DNA of 64,000 bases from Sipunculus nudus. Lineage: Eukaryota > Annelida > Sipuncula > Golfingiida > Sipunculidae. The stretch is from NCBI GenBank assembly GCA_026874595.1, contig CM049309.1:11336576-11400575 (forward strand), in the 5' to 3' direction. Position 1 is the stretch's first letter. Each line of letters starts with the position of its first letter. Shown piece by piece: positions 1 to 11,110 of the stretch. Under the pieces are notes generated by a model. It worked only from the letters and a program-made list of their open reading frames with translations, was not told where the DNA came from and did no database searches. The position numbers were made by a program, and so were the translations under genes.

Positions 1-128
1 AGTTTTCATTTCATGCAAATGGTTTATTCTCATGAAAATTGGTGGAAGGTCTCATTTATAAATGTTCGTTTATACTTTTTTTTATAGTTTTATACAAAAA
101 ATATTATATATATATATATCTATAAATA

Positions 129-131
<3 letters not shown>

Positions 132-190
<59 letters not shown>
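132..190. repeat. (AT)n microsatellite
   Basis: About 58 bp of pure AT. Confidence 0.97.
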
Positions 191-192
<2 letters not shown>

Positions 193-436
193 TAGAAATG
201 ATCTGCGGGAATGCAGTCTTTCCTCCGCAGTCATACTGCTCTATGTTTTGCAAAGAGCACGATATGCTAAGGTATGTGATGAATCGTGTATGTGATTAGT
301 TGAATTCCGGTCACCTGATGAGCCTATGAGGCGAAACCGACGTTAGTGATTCGGATTCATCACATACCTAAGCATATATATATATCCATGCATTTAGATA
401 TGAGTGACATGCCATTCTCCCTGCAGAGTTACATAC

Positions 437-484
437 CTGATATTCCGCCACTGTTGTCGCGCCTCACCGGATACCCAACTACAG
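437..484 (-). CDS. Putative gene B micro-exon (phase 1-1, 16 codons)
   Basis: On the minus strand a pyrimidine-rich acceptor (TTTCTATTCTCCTTCAG) and a consensus-like donor (CAG then GTATGT) enclose exactly 48 bases. With the G left over from a phase-1 exon it reads AVVGYPVRRDNSGGIS and ends again in phase 1, the phase used by every other extracellular exon of genes A and B. It would correspond in position to the non-domain stalk exon of gene A. There is no domain signature in so short a piece, and it lies 7.7 kb from exon 4. It could instead be a chance pair of splice-like sites or belong to an unrelated transcript. Confidence 0.4.
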
Positions 485-796
485 CTGAAGGAGAATAGAA
501 AGTACCGAGTCACATGCAAGCAGCCATTCAAGTCAGAGAGAGCATTCCTCTACCAAGGCCATGAAATAGCATTGTCTTGTATATAAAATGAGACAGATCT
601 ATTCAATAATCTATTCTAAAATATATTCAATAATCTTGTATTTTATTTATCATTAAGTATGAGTACTGTTTCAGGTAATACGCAGGTAAAATATAACGTA
701 GCATATATTTGATATATAGGAATGAAGGTATCTATATAATGATGAATTTTATTTTTTTTTAAATTTAAATTTATTTTAAGGATGTGTATTTGATAA

Positions 797-892
797 CAGG
801 GGCGGATCCAGGATTTAGCGAAGGGAATGAGGACTTATTACAGAGCCAAAAGTAAAGGCCCCCTGTCCCGGAAAGGGGTGGGGGTCTAGGAC
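797..892 (+). repeat. GGGGCGGATCCAGGATTT-type repeat fragment
   Basis: CAGGGGCGGATCCAGGATTT followed by GAAGGGAATG and a CCCCCTGTCCCGG/GGGTGGGGGTC tail is a motif I associate with a common invertebrate interspersed repeat (memory only). A similar GGGAGGGTGGGGGCATG tail stands at 17.8 kb. Confidence 0.35.
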
Positions 893-2089
893 GTGTATGT
901 GATCAAATTAGTAGTCCGGCTGTATAACTATGCTATTTCATGGCCTGTATACTATTAGTGACGTTATATGTACATGTTTCCTTCATATATTATATTTGTA
1001 CAAGGAAACCATTTTTACCTTATCATTAACAGATAGGCACATTCAGTTTTTACATTATTATAGCGCAGCTCAGCGTTAACAAAAATGCTTTGAATCGATT
1101 ACATTTAATCAGCTTAGAGCACATGCAGGCGGGTTAAAAATAATGACTACAGATATAGTATAGCGTATATAGTCATATATATATATATTTAAATGTCACA
1201 CAGTCATATAGCTTCAGGTAAACATGTGTTTATTAATTTTTGCACATTGCCAGAATGACTCAGAAACTATATAATGAATTACATTACAGTTTCGTAATTT
1301 TTGTGTGCTACGTGCACTCAATGACACGGTCTAAGACCACGCCCATATACCTGTTGATACGCGGTGAGTGTTTTTAAACGCAACGTGCACGTGCAACTCG
1401 TGGACGAATTTTGAACAAGAATCGCGTGCGTGATGTCGCGACACGGAGATCAAAAGGGCACCAACGGTAAGGCAGAGGCGCCACTCTTGACCATACACAC
1501 GGCGTGGATCATGGCGTGTCTTATCGAACAAACTTAAAACTAATAGCGTCATCCGCCTAATAACGTGCTTCTTAATGTGACGACTGGATTGAGGTCTCCA
1601 GGTAACAAATATGACCCGCATGCATTCTCAATCACCTTAGATATATAAAACAGGTGGGCTTCACTAAGTATAAGAGATTGTTTGCTGTTACAAATTAAGT
1701 GCCTTTCATGAAATAATCAAGGCACCTGTGCTGACATTGACTACAGGCTCAAGTGCTATGTCACGGTGGCTGAAGAACCTTGGACCCAAGTGAAACCCCA
1801 TGCCAGTAGACGAAACTCATTTCCAAGTCCCACTGATAAAAAAATGACCTCCGAAAATTAACTTAAAACACAACTATTATTTTAGATGGATTCTCTTAAG
1901 ATTTGTTTAAGAAATAATAGTTTTGCAAAAGTTTTAGGTTACCAGATTGTTCTATATGGAGAGCTTGCTTATGACTATAGACTGTTCTAATAAATATGAA
2001 TACCTTTTTTTTTAGAGATTATTTTGGATTGAATAGAATGCCACATATGGACCAAATACGGTAATAAAAATCCGTAAATAATTTCCTAA

Positions 2090-2300
2090 ATTTTTATATT
2101 TATTACATTTTGCACGGTTTTATATGATATACAACATCTTTGTTTAAGTTAGTCTTTTTAGAGTGTTTACTTGACATCATCCAATCAGCAGCTGTCATCT
2201 GCACGTGACCAATTACCTGACAACCATATGTAGGGCTGAAATGTTAAAAGTAGCCTGATATATCTGACTGAATAATTTAATTTCTTAAATAATGTAGGTG
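2090..2300 (+). repeat. Dispersed repeat family 4, copy 1
   Basis: Contains CATCTTTGTTTAAG, GTGTTTACTTGACATCATCC, AATCAGCAGCTGTCA and GTGACCAATTACCTGAC. An inverted copy lies at 21.9-22.1 kb. Confidence 0.6.
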
Positions 2301-3114
2301 TTTCTTTCTCTTGATGTATTATATAAAGGTTTCCATTGTCATATGAATTTTCTCAGAGAAATCTCCACAAAAAAAAAAAATTATAAAAAAAAAACTTGTA
2401 CAAAGAAGGTGGGACAAACTATAAATAGCACATGTGAAGGTAAGCGTACAGGGCATAAGATATTTCCTTGTGTATATACCTGTACAGAGAACTTTTATTT
2501 TGGCAACCGTTGCTGTCCATATATGTTATCTGGATAATTAACAGAGTATATAAACATTTCCCCTTGCTTATCAGATGCACTTCTTAAGTTCCCCGTATAT
2601 GAGTTGTTCCACATGAGCATACCCTTGTAACTATTTATCTCAAGACGTTTCTCTTCCTTCATAGATTCTCATCATTCCAATATAGGTTTATTTTGCAAAT
2701 ATATGTACAAGTAATTAAATTTAAGGACCTTTACATCCCTTCCGTTGAAAATATAGTGTTTAATTATGTCCTAGTGGTGAGCAAGAACCTTTGTGATGGG
2801 TGAAAAAAAGGTCTACCCCAAAGTTCACTAATTTTATTACTGTTGTTTTAGATTAACTTTTATGTATATAATTATAAATAGAGTGTATTGTTTATTTATC
2901 GGGAATATTTTGTTGTTTATGAGAAACATCTGAACATCTGAACAAGAGAATCATGGCTTAACTTCAATAATGTTAACTTATTTTTATTGTAGTTCACCGT
3001 TAAGTCATAGATATGTAGATAGTGAGAAAATTATAGAAATAATATAAAAATATATAAATGTTTACAAATGTTAACGATATGTTATTTGATTATTATTTTT
3101 AGTATTTATCTGAG

Positions 3115-3116
<2 letters not shown>

Positions 3117-3155
<39 letters not shown>
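3117..3155. repeat. (ATT)n microsatellite
   Basis: Thirteen ATT units. Confidence 0.95.
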
Positions 3156-3158
<3 letters not shown>

Positions 3159-4737
3159 AATCATATTTTTTAGATACAGTAATGTTTCCGTTTAGAAGCT
3201 CATATCGTAGGGCCAAGAGCATTTCATGGCATTAAATATGATATTCAAGGTTTATACTGATGGATATATATCTGATACCACATATAACGGGACTTTACGC
3301 GCAGTATTTGCTTAGACATGTCTAAATGGGCGTGAACGAGGGAGCACTTGATTAGAGAGGAGTCAGCCATTGTTAACAGTGTTGCTTAAACGTTATATAT
3401 TACCATGATCAAAGACTGGTGCTTCAGGGTAAGTATGGGCGGAGGTACCAACCCGTGTACGTTTTATACGGGAGGCTGCTCAGATCAGTAAATGAACCAT
3501 AAATAGGAAACCCGACCCCCCTAAGCATTTAATCGCTGAGCGCCAGTCGGGAATCCTACTATAATTATGTTCAAACAGTATTAATATAAACTTTGTTACA
3601 CACCTGGAAATCAAACAGTGCCTATACAGCGGCAGACCTATATACCATTCAAATAAAGAACCACTACGGAGATATACATATAAAGCTATGAATTTCAAGC
3701 CAAGGGACATATATGTTCAGTTGTTGCATTTCAGAAAGTAGAAGGGTTTAGTAATGAAAGCTGCAAAGGTCGTAAATTCCTAAAAAAAACTCACATATGT
3801 TACCTTTAAAGAAAAACACTGGTGCTTCAGGCTGTGTATTCAAACAGCCATGTATATATAATTACCGTAACTGGAGAATTACTGTAAATTGATGGTCAAA
3901 GTTTATACAACATTTTTTGTTTGTTTTCATCTTGCTTTTTTATGAGGTCCGCAGTCTTTTATTTTAGGTTTCTTTTGTTCCAGAGGGCCATCAACAGAAA
4001 TGAAATTATAAAAATAACAGCAATAATGCCATATATATTAAATATATTATTTTATTACATATACTAATATATAATAGGGGAAAATGGATTTTAAAATTAA
4101 AAAAAAAAAAATCCTTTGTCTCAATATGTAAATGCTACAACAGTGTTTTGGTGAAATATAAGAAAATACAAAGTACACACGCGCAACAGCAAATCTTACG
4201 CCACAGTTAATGTCAAGCACAAGGAAGTATCAAAGGGTTTAGTAAAAGGAATTCTGCAATAAATGGGGTGACATCCGACAGCCAATGGCCAAAGAGTATG
4301 TAAAGCGAATGAATGAATATTTGTGTTTTGTGCGATCTAATGATATACAGGGGGCAATATCCACATGTTTCAACTCACGAAAACAACCCTTGTCTGCACT
4401 TAATGACCTCCGCTGAAGCCCTCGCATGCATCTCATATCCCTTAGCGTTTCCGGAGGTACTTATATATACGTTAACTTTTACAAAGCTTAATGTCACGAC
4501 AGGCGCCATATTATAGGACAATGAGTTGTGTGTATAACCATATATATAACCTCAGGGTAGCAAATTTAATTTCTTAGTAAAATAGCATGCACTTCTCCAC
4601 GTGTAAACATATATATAGTGGGATTCGGACTTCCACAACAAATCATTAAAAAGTCCGGACGGAAATCAGAGGGGTTATACTATTAGGCACTTTTCCAAAA
4701 AACAGAAATGGGTATTTTTTCATACATGAAAATGAAT

Positions 4738-4739
<2 letters not shown>

Positions 4740-4803
<64 letters not shown>
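4740..4803. repeat. (AT)n microsatellite
   Basis: About 63 bp of pure AT in intron 4 of gene B. Confidence 0.97.
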
Positions 4804-4805
<2 letters not shown>

Positions 4806-6808
4806 CTGTACTTCACTGCGTCAATGAGGTATCACAGGGCAAAAAAGAGCTTGTTCTAGCATTTAGCCTTATGTAATCCGATGTACCGGTAGAACCCTCA
4901 AGGACCAAGGTAGGACCTTTTCGTCCGAAAGCCCTGGCTCCATTAGCAAACAAAAATGTTTCAGGGCAGAATACCTAACGGATCTTGAGGACAAACGAGC
5001 GTGACGGACAGACGGAAGGAAAACTTGCATGATTACTGCACTTTGATACTCTTATACATATATATGTATGTGTGTGTGTGCGTGCGTGCGTGTGTGCTAT
5101 ATAGTCGAACAACCCACCGGTCCAACGGGCTGTGTAGGATCATGTCGGAACAAAACGAAGACCCCGTGCAGAGAACTCAATTGATCGTACATGTGGTAGT
5201 GTCAATACGATCTTTCTTCGTGGTTGCATCTGGATTATTATTTACGCTATGTGTGAGAAGCTGTTGCTCCTGTATTATATTACCCAATGACAGTTACACG
5301 TGTTAGGAGTCTTCACTAATAAAAACATCATGTCATCATATTATCTTTTATGCCGCGTGAGTGGAAATGACTAAACCATCTTCGTGCCTTGTTTTCATGT
5401 TTACCAATGAATTAAAGTAGAGCCTTCAACATCCTTTCTTGTGGGGGTATATATGTATTAGATAATTCTTCCAGAGCATAGACATATCAACATTAGCTGA
5501 AGTTGACTGGTGCCCCGCCCCTTGATGACCCTACTTAGCCTACAACCAATCGACATAAGGACGCAGTGCGTATTGTGACTGTTCGTAGCATGGTGTTTAT
5601 ATCATATAGACTGGTTCCAGCTCCCTTTGATCATTTTAACTTAGTCTCGAGATCTTATTATTATTCAGAATTATAATTTATTTTTAAAAAATCATGAATC
5701 GGTGAATTTTCTATTAATTGTGTATAAGTATTCTAAAAATATGAATTGAACTTTCTGTAAAATAGCAGTATTGTTTTTCACGCGTATGATCATGAAGCGT
5801 GAAGGCACCCGTGCGTCAGTGTTCGTTTCTGCTCAAAAGAACCTCTTCCAGTTAGGCATTGTGGGAAGGCACTATTGGCCTCAACTGTCAAACTTTAAAA
5901 TCATTTCTTTTTACATTTCCAGGAAGCACCTTTTGTTAACATTTCACATGCCTATAAATGATTACGTATTCCGTGAAGTCAGTACCACAAAACCACTCAT
6001 GTTTATGAAATTTACCTTACACAATGCATTTGAACGGAATCCATTACTCTCTTCACTACAGAATTTACTATACAGTATTCAGAACCCAAAGTGCATTGTG
6101 GGGTTTGAATTTAAATGCCCATAAACCTTAACTAGCACTACTCTTCCGGGTCCGATTCTGCGCAATGTGCTGTAAAGGATGATTTGTAGCGTTACATAAA
6201 AGTATGGGCATGGTGTTTTTTTATGGCATCTTTTTAACAGTCCTTAACAAACTAATAAAATAACCAAGCAGCGCCACCCAAGACATCACTAGGTAGACGC
6301 TAATACTTATTTTAAGGGCTTGAACAAAACCCGGGAACAGTCCCTATAGCCAGGCATCACTTATTCCATAAAGTACCTGGTACTGTGACACAAATTAAAC
6401 CATTTATACTATCGTTTGGCAATATCTTATTGGCTAAGCTGGGAAAACCAACAAGATGATAGGCTAAAAGCTAAATGATGTCATTAACCGGTGTGACCTT
6501 CCATGTGGACCAGCTTAAAGCATTCACCCTGGCGGTCAGGAGAACGCCATCACAAGGGGTGAACAAACAACGCGGCAGGATTGTGTTGCTATGATTCAAC
6601 CGTCTGCAAACACCGTCTGTAAAGACCCCGCCTGTGATCACGACCTTATGTTTAAACTGTCAAGGTGCCCTCAGCCGGCGACCTTTCGATCTCATTCGCT
6701 GCTCGTCAATAACTACTATTATCTGGACACAAAATGTTGCCTTTAAAACTTCCGTTAAAACAGAGGAGTGTCGCAAGGAATTAGTCGTTGTTTTATCTCT
6801 TTAATATA

Positions 6809-7205
6809 CAGTGATCGAGTCCACATCTTCCGAGTCCAAGTCCTTAAGTTTCGAGTCCAAGTCCACCATCTTTGAGTTCAAATCATCTTAAACCCAAGTC
6901 CAACAATAAAAATCTCCATATTAAAAGACATTTTAAATGAAAATTCGAGCTTACAATAAGTAGTTTTATGTTACACGGTGTTTATACTTCTATGTTTAAT
7001 TACGTTAAGTTCTCATTGCAGAGCTTAAACTTTGTATATACATTCAGTCTTTTCCTTGTAATAGGTTCGCACTTGTGACATCTCCGAAGCTGGACCGGAG
7101 ATGGACTTGGTCTGATATCTCGAGTCTTTAACCTCAGAGTCGCAGTCCGAATCAGATTTCTTAAAAAGTGGACTCGAGCCCAGGTCCGGATTCAATTCCT
7201 TCATC
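6809..7205. repeat. GAGTCC-rich interspersed repeat, copy 1
   Basis: Begins CAGTGATCGAGTCCACATCT and contains multiple CGAGTCCAAGTCC and GTGGACTCGAGCCCAGG motifs. The two halves are inverted relative to each other, so the 60-codon minus-strand frame inside is a repeat artefact. A second copy lies at 29.0-29.5 kb. Confidence 0.6.
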
Positions 7206-8176
7206 AAAGCCTTTGTATATGGGTTAAGACAGGTGACGAAAGTGAGGGATTTCAGGATGAAATACGACGTGCAGCTAACTTATAGTTATCGTCAGAAAAA
7301 ATGCTTTACTTCAAATTTTATACATAATTCCAGTTTTTCAATTTTCAGCACAAATTCCACTTTTGCTTCCATAGAAACACCCTCAAATGTGTTCTTTTTA
7401 CTCTTTTAGAATTTTGAACAATTTCTTATACATCATATACTAAAAGAAGTTTAATTTACAGCTCATATTCTTTACATAAATAATACAATTTTCAACATTT
7501 TTCCGTGCCGTGAGAGAATGCGATAGTAGTGGTGTTCGGTGCATGTTTTAGAGCTGATTGTCACCATCGTGATGACAGACTGGTTTGTAACCAGATCAGT
7601 ATGTGCCGTGCCCTTGTTGGGTAATCACTTGAGTGTTCCGCCTATCTCTCCCGCGACGGGACGGCTTTCATCTCAATGGGAGCGTGTATCACAAGGAATC
7701 CTATTACAACAGGCAGATAACCGCATTTCCACTAAACCCCACGGAAAATGTACGTCTGCGTATTTAAAGCAGATATGTCATGTGTATCTGTGTGTGTATT
7801 TGTCATCGTACATATAGGTGCACGTGCTCATCGCATTCCCTGTCTAGGTGGCAAATAAAGCACTCTTGAAATTCATGTTAGTTGGTCAAATTCAAAACGT
7901 TAATAAGTGTTAAGCAACAGAACATGCAGTAGACTATATAGGGCCATTTTGGTATATTTTCCAAGATGCACGTGCAGGTATGCACGTGTGTGTGCGCGCT
8001 CGTAGAAAACGGCAAATACAATATTTGCTATTGTGCGTAGGGTTAGGTTTTTTAATGATTCATTTAAATTAGATCAAACCTGTTATCTTTAAATAAAATG
8101 TAGAATCTATTTATCTGGGGCTTCGACTTCGGATTGTGTGCTTCTGAAAAAACGCCTTAAATAGCTAGGAATTTAC

Positions 8177-8332
8177 CTTCGGAGCTACAGTTTTTTCTTG
8201 GCCCCTGCCAGGCGGCGCCACTGCAGACGTGAGACCACGTGACATCACTGTTGTTGCAACCGTACGTAGCATTATTTTCCCGGCGGATCACCCATCCATT
8301 GATTGGCGGGATTGGGTCAACACACCCATGCA
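8177..8332 (-). CDS. Gene B exon 4: sushi/CCP domain
   Basis: This 156-bp exon encodes 52 residues with the sushi (complement control protein) pattern: first cysteine in HGCVDPIPPINGW, second in ATYGC, third in WSHVC, then the conserved Trp-x-Gly (AAWQGP) and the fourth cysteine in KNCSSEG. The acceptor is TTGATTGTTTCAG and the donor GTAAAT. Both boundaries are phase 1, so it can be added or skipped without changing frame. N-glycosylation sequons NNAT and NNS are visible. The fold normally acts as a small spacer or protein-binding module in extracellular proteins. No stop codon or membrane segment follows in frame before the donor, so at least one more exon must lie at lower coordinates. Confidence 0.87.
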
Positions 8333-8560
8333 CTGAAACAATCAATCAAACAACATTACACATGTAGGGTAGCGGTGTAACTAATTTGAAGCAAGAGACA
8401 CTTAATCTGGTAAAAATGGTCTAAAAATACAAATTATATGTAGAAACTCAGATGTAAATATAAGGTCCTTACAGCGATGTAGGACAAGAGTGCGGGAAAT
8501 TTACATTTATCTTGTGATATAGGGCAGAAGCTTATCAAGAACAGCATTCGTTAAGAGTTG

Positions 8561-8587
8561 ATTCTTTGATCGGAATGATCAAAGAAT
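8561..8587. other. Short perfect inverted repeat
   Basis: ATTCTTTGATC and GATCAAAGAAT flank a 5-base spacer in intron 3 of gene B. An 11-bp perfect hairpin of this type is occasionally expected by chance, and no function is evident. Confidence 0.5.
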
Positions 8588-8812
8588 GATCTGGATCTTA
8601 ATCATGAGTGCATGTATTTGTTTTTGTAACTTTCTGCAAACAGTATATGGTTAGGTGAAGAGCATACTTATTTTGTAAGCCCGTAAATATATGCTCTCCA
8701 TGTCTCCTTTTTTCTTATGTATATACTGTTTGATGTATTGTTGACATGGAATAAACTAAATATATATCTGTATGACCAGGAACGGTGCATAGAGTTACAA
8801 GAAAACTCTTAC

Positions 8813-9190
8813 CTTGATAACCAAGCAAAAATTTAACTTTGTTTTTATTTTCAGGAATCTCCGGAAACCACAACTTAACAACATTATTTCTTGACATATA
8901 TACTGACTGGCATTCACTTGTGTTACAAGGGTCAAAGTTCAGCTGGACAGATGCATTCCCATCATGCAGTTTCACATATGGCGTTTTCCCACAGTGTGAT
9001 GGCGGGATATTAATATTCGTAATACAAAACTGAAACGTTTGTCCAGGGTTTGATTTCAGCGTGTAGGGCAGTTTCTTTGTGCCGAAACCATCCTTTGCCC
9101 CGTCGATATTTGACAGACTTCCACTGGGGTCTGTTATTAACAGTTCCTTAATTGTGTCGTTTGCTCCCTCAATTAGCGATGGCTCGGAAA
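8813..9190 (-). CDS. Gene B exon 3: divergent CUB domain
   Basis: This 378-bp exon (126 residues, phase 1 at both ends) is preceded by the acceptor ATTATCCTTTCAG and followed by the donor GTAAGA. The second half reads as a CUB fold: PGQTFQFCITNINIP, then a cysteine, YVKLHDG, a cysteine pair, SRNNVVKLWF and the terminal strand VKFLLGYQG. Four cysteines are present. The usual start of a CUB, a cysteine followed by G.I.SP..P, is absent or strongly changed, so this is a divergent member compared with the textbook CUB of gene A. N-glycosylation sequons include NDT, NAS and NTS. It should lie on the extracellular side next to the lectin domain. Intron 2 is only 545 bp and intron 3 only 480 bp, so exons 2-4 form a compact cluster. 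Confidence 0.83.
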
Positions 9191-9649
9191 CTGAAAGGAT
9201 AATATTAGACAATTTGATACTTTATACCGGCTGGGTCTGGAAAACAATACGAATATACAAACGACCATTCCGGAAGTGACTGCAACACTGCAATTAATGC
9301 AAATGCATATTTGCGACACCAAAAGTTGAACCTGAATCACACACACACATATATATATATATATATGTAATATTTGTAAGCTCCCATTATCGCAAATAAT
9401 GTAATATGCTTATAAGCTAAAATACAAAGGTTCTAGAATAAGAAACTTCTATCTAAACGTTATATATTATAAAAGTTCCTCTAAATAACACATTTTATAT
9501 ACTGGTTTCATGTGCAACATGTCGTATATTTGATATAAAACCGAAACAGAAGCAGTTAGGGCTCCCGTATAGACACGTTCCCTGTTTAGAAATTTGAGAT
9601 TAAGATATTTGCAACAGTCTGTGACAATCATAGAGAAATATTGAAGATT

Positions 9650-9652
<3 letters not shown>

Positions 9653-9710
<58 letters not shown>
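9653..9710. repeat. (AT)n microsatellite next to lectin-exon donor
   Basis: 58 bp of AT that starts 26 bp inside intron 2 of gene B. Confidence 0.97.
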
Positions 9711-9712
<2 letters not shown>

Positions 9713-9735
9713 TTTGTATATATATTGATACAAAC

Positions 9736-10062
9736 CTCGTAGACATTGGTACTTGGTCCTAAGGGCGCTTATGATAACCATTTCTCCTGAACATTCCGGA
9801 CTCATTGTATTATCGCCATCTCCACCAGTCGGGAAGGTGCTGGGCCTAATCTCCATGGTACAGTTTCGTCTACCCGTGCACTTTCCCGCCAAAAAACGGG
9901 TCACTTTAACGCCACATCCTTTCTGGTTGTCGATTTCAACACAAGCACTGTCAGCCATCCGACCGTACACTGCATCGCGGATCCTGATCACGTGACTTCC
10001 GGGGCATACTGGGGAGTAGTGTTCCAGGGTGCACGCATCTTCCACGTATATCTCCGCCTTAT
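9736..10062 (-). CDS. Gene B exon 2: SUEL/galactose-binding-type lectin domain
   Basis: This 327-bp exon encodes about 109 residues as one SUEL (Gal_Lectin) domain. Visible hallmarks are eight cysteines, the segment IRIRDAVYGR containing the YGR motif of rhamnose/galactose-binding lectins, CTGRRNCTMEI in the middle, and a final YQC strand. The DPC and KYL motifs of many rhamnose-binding lectins are not conserved (SPEC and VII stand there), so sugar specificity is uncertain. The acceptor is ATTACATTACAG before 10062. The donor after 9736 is GTTTGT, weaker than consensus. Phase is 1 on both sides. A long (AT)n tract begins only 26 bp past the donor, and unspliced reading would run into an Ile-Tyr repeat. 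The domain is probably extracellular and binds glycans or a protein ligand, as in latrophilins and sea-urchin egg lectin. Confidence 0.9.
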
Positions 10063-10090
10063 CTGTAATGTAATTAAACGAAACGTAGGA

Positions 10091-10252
10091 AAATAATAGT
10101 ATATGAGGCTTATTTATTTATTTTGGGTTAAAGTGTGAAATCCTTTATGTTTTTATATTATTGTGTCCCAAAAATAATAGAATATGAGTCTTATTTACTT
10201 AATTTAGGATAAAGTGTGAAATCCTTTATGTTTTTATATTATTGTGTCCCAA
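10091..10252. repeat. Tandem duplication of an 81-bp unit
   Basis: Two head-to-tail units (10091-10171 and 10172-10252) start AAATAATAG and end ATTATTGTGTCCCAA. The second halves are identical and the first halves differ at a few positions. It lies about 30 bp upstream (in transcript sense) of the lectin-exon acceptor in intron 1 of gene B. Confidence 0.9.
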
Positions 10253-10258
10253 AGGTTG

Positions 10259-10303
10259 GGTGACAGCAGAGAAGGGGTGCAGAAACCCTTTCCTGCTGTC
10301 ACC
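10259..10303. other. Intronic hairpin, 18-bp stem
   Basis: GGTGACAGCAGAGAAGGG (10259-10276) pairs with CCCTTTCCTGCTGTCACC (10286-10303) with two mismatches and a 9-base loop. It directly follows the 81-bp tandem duplication. Confidence 0.7.
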
Positions 10304-10344
10304 GAACTTTTCCGTTCAGCTTAACTGGTGCTAAAATAGATCGT

Positions 10345-10660
10345 TAAAGGGGATTATTCCGATATCCGATGTCTATTAACTTAAGATAATACCTTGAACC
10401 TTTCTATAATAATAGTCTACAAAACGCCGATCCAGTCGCATATTTCTATGTGTTTATAACATATGGGGGGCGCAAAACACATTCAACAAGGACATCTGGT
10501 GGCAAATCAGACGAACAGGAGATTTTGCAAAGAGCATTTTGAAAACTAGTGACTTTTAACTTCAGCGGATATGTAAACAACCACCCTAGGTCACATGGTG
10601 TTCCTATTTGTCAAGATCAGCGTTTGTGCCGTGTTTACTAACAGGTTGTAGATCAACAAG
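10345..10660 (-). repeat. Dispersed repeat family 3, inverted copy in gene B intron 1
   Basis: On the minus strand: CTGTTAGTAAACACGGC, TTTGCAAAATCTCCTG, CACCAGATGTCCTTGTTGAA, TGCGCCCCCCATATG and ACATCGGATATCGGAATAAT, colinear with the copy at 26.3 kb. Confidence 0.7.
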
Positions 10661-10969
10661 CTCATATAATGTAAATCTAATGATAAAAACTGCATGATGA
10701 TTAATTAGTGTGGAGAGCCCAGGAACACGTGTATGAAGGATACATGATGCACGGCACGGCTTCCTAAATCTGCGTATATGTGGCGTATAACATACCTTTT
10801 ATGACCTATTTTCTGCAAGTTGTGGCCTTCTATATAGGTATCCATACGATAAGAGTGATATGTTATCATTAAGCCTTCTGGATTTCAGGTTTTGTATCCA
10901 AGGGGTAAGGAATAATCCAGAATTCATAGACCCTGCCGTTCGGACATCAGAGCGAATATCTGAGCTTCA

Positions 10970-11110
10970 ACGAGATTACACCATTATGCCATTGAAGCAT
11001 CGGCCAGGTTCGAACCAGGGACCTTCAGAGATTACACCATTATGCCATTGAGGCATCGGCCGGGTTCGAACCAGGGACCTTCAGAGATTACACATTATGC
11101 CATTGAGGCA
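10970..11110 (-). repeat. 56-bp tandem repeat derived from a tRNA-like sequence
   Basis: Two full units and one partial unit of GAGATTACACCATTATGCCA...GGTTCGAACCAGGGACCTTCA. On the minus strand each has TGGCATAATGG (one mismatch to the A-box TGGCNNAGTGG) and, 31 bases later, GGTTCGAACC (B-box). An anticodon arm is missing, so it is not a tRNA gene but a tRNA-derived tandem repeat within intron 1 of gene B. Confidence 0.65.

Larger units (their letters stand above)
485..8176. other. Long intron or 3' flank of gene B
   Basis: AT-rich DNA with microsatellites, a GAGTCC-rich repeat and repeat family 4. I looked on the minus strand for a stalk, transmembrane or stop-containing exon continuing gene B and found none that combined splice sites with the required phase 1, apart from the micro-exon at 437-484. 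Frames such as 5771-6124 and 5001-5306 on the plus strand have no recognisable domain. Confidence 0.5.

Noticed and set aside
1728-1771. Minus-strand segment between an acceptor-like and a donor-like site, a possible gene B exon
   Set aside because: In the required phase it meets a TAG stop after four codons, and it lacks a consensus donor.
5771-6124. 117-codon plus-strand frame
   Set aside because: No recognisable motif and no supporting neighbours; probably chance.
9467-9735. Continuation of the lectin-exon frame into IYIYIY repeats and beyond
   Set aside because: The frame after 9736 is translated AT microsatellite and intron. A donor in the correct phase lies at the domain end.
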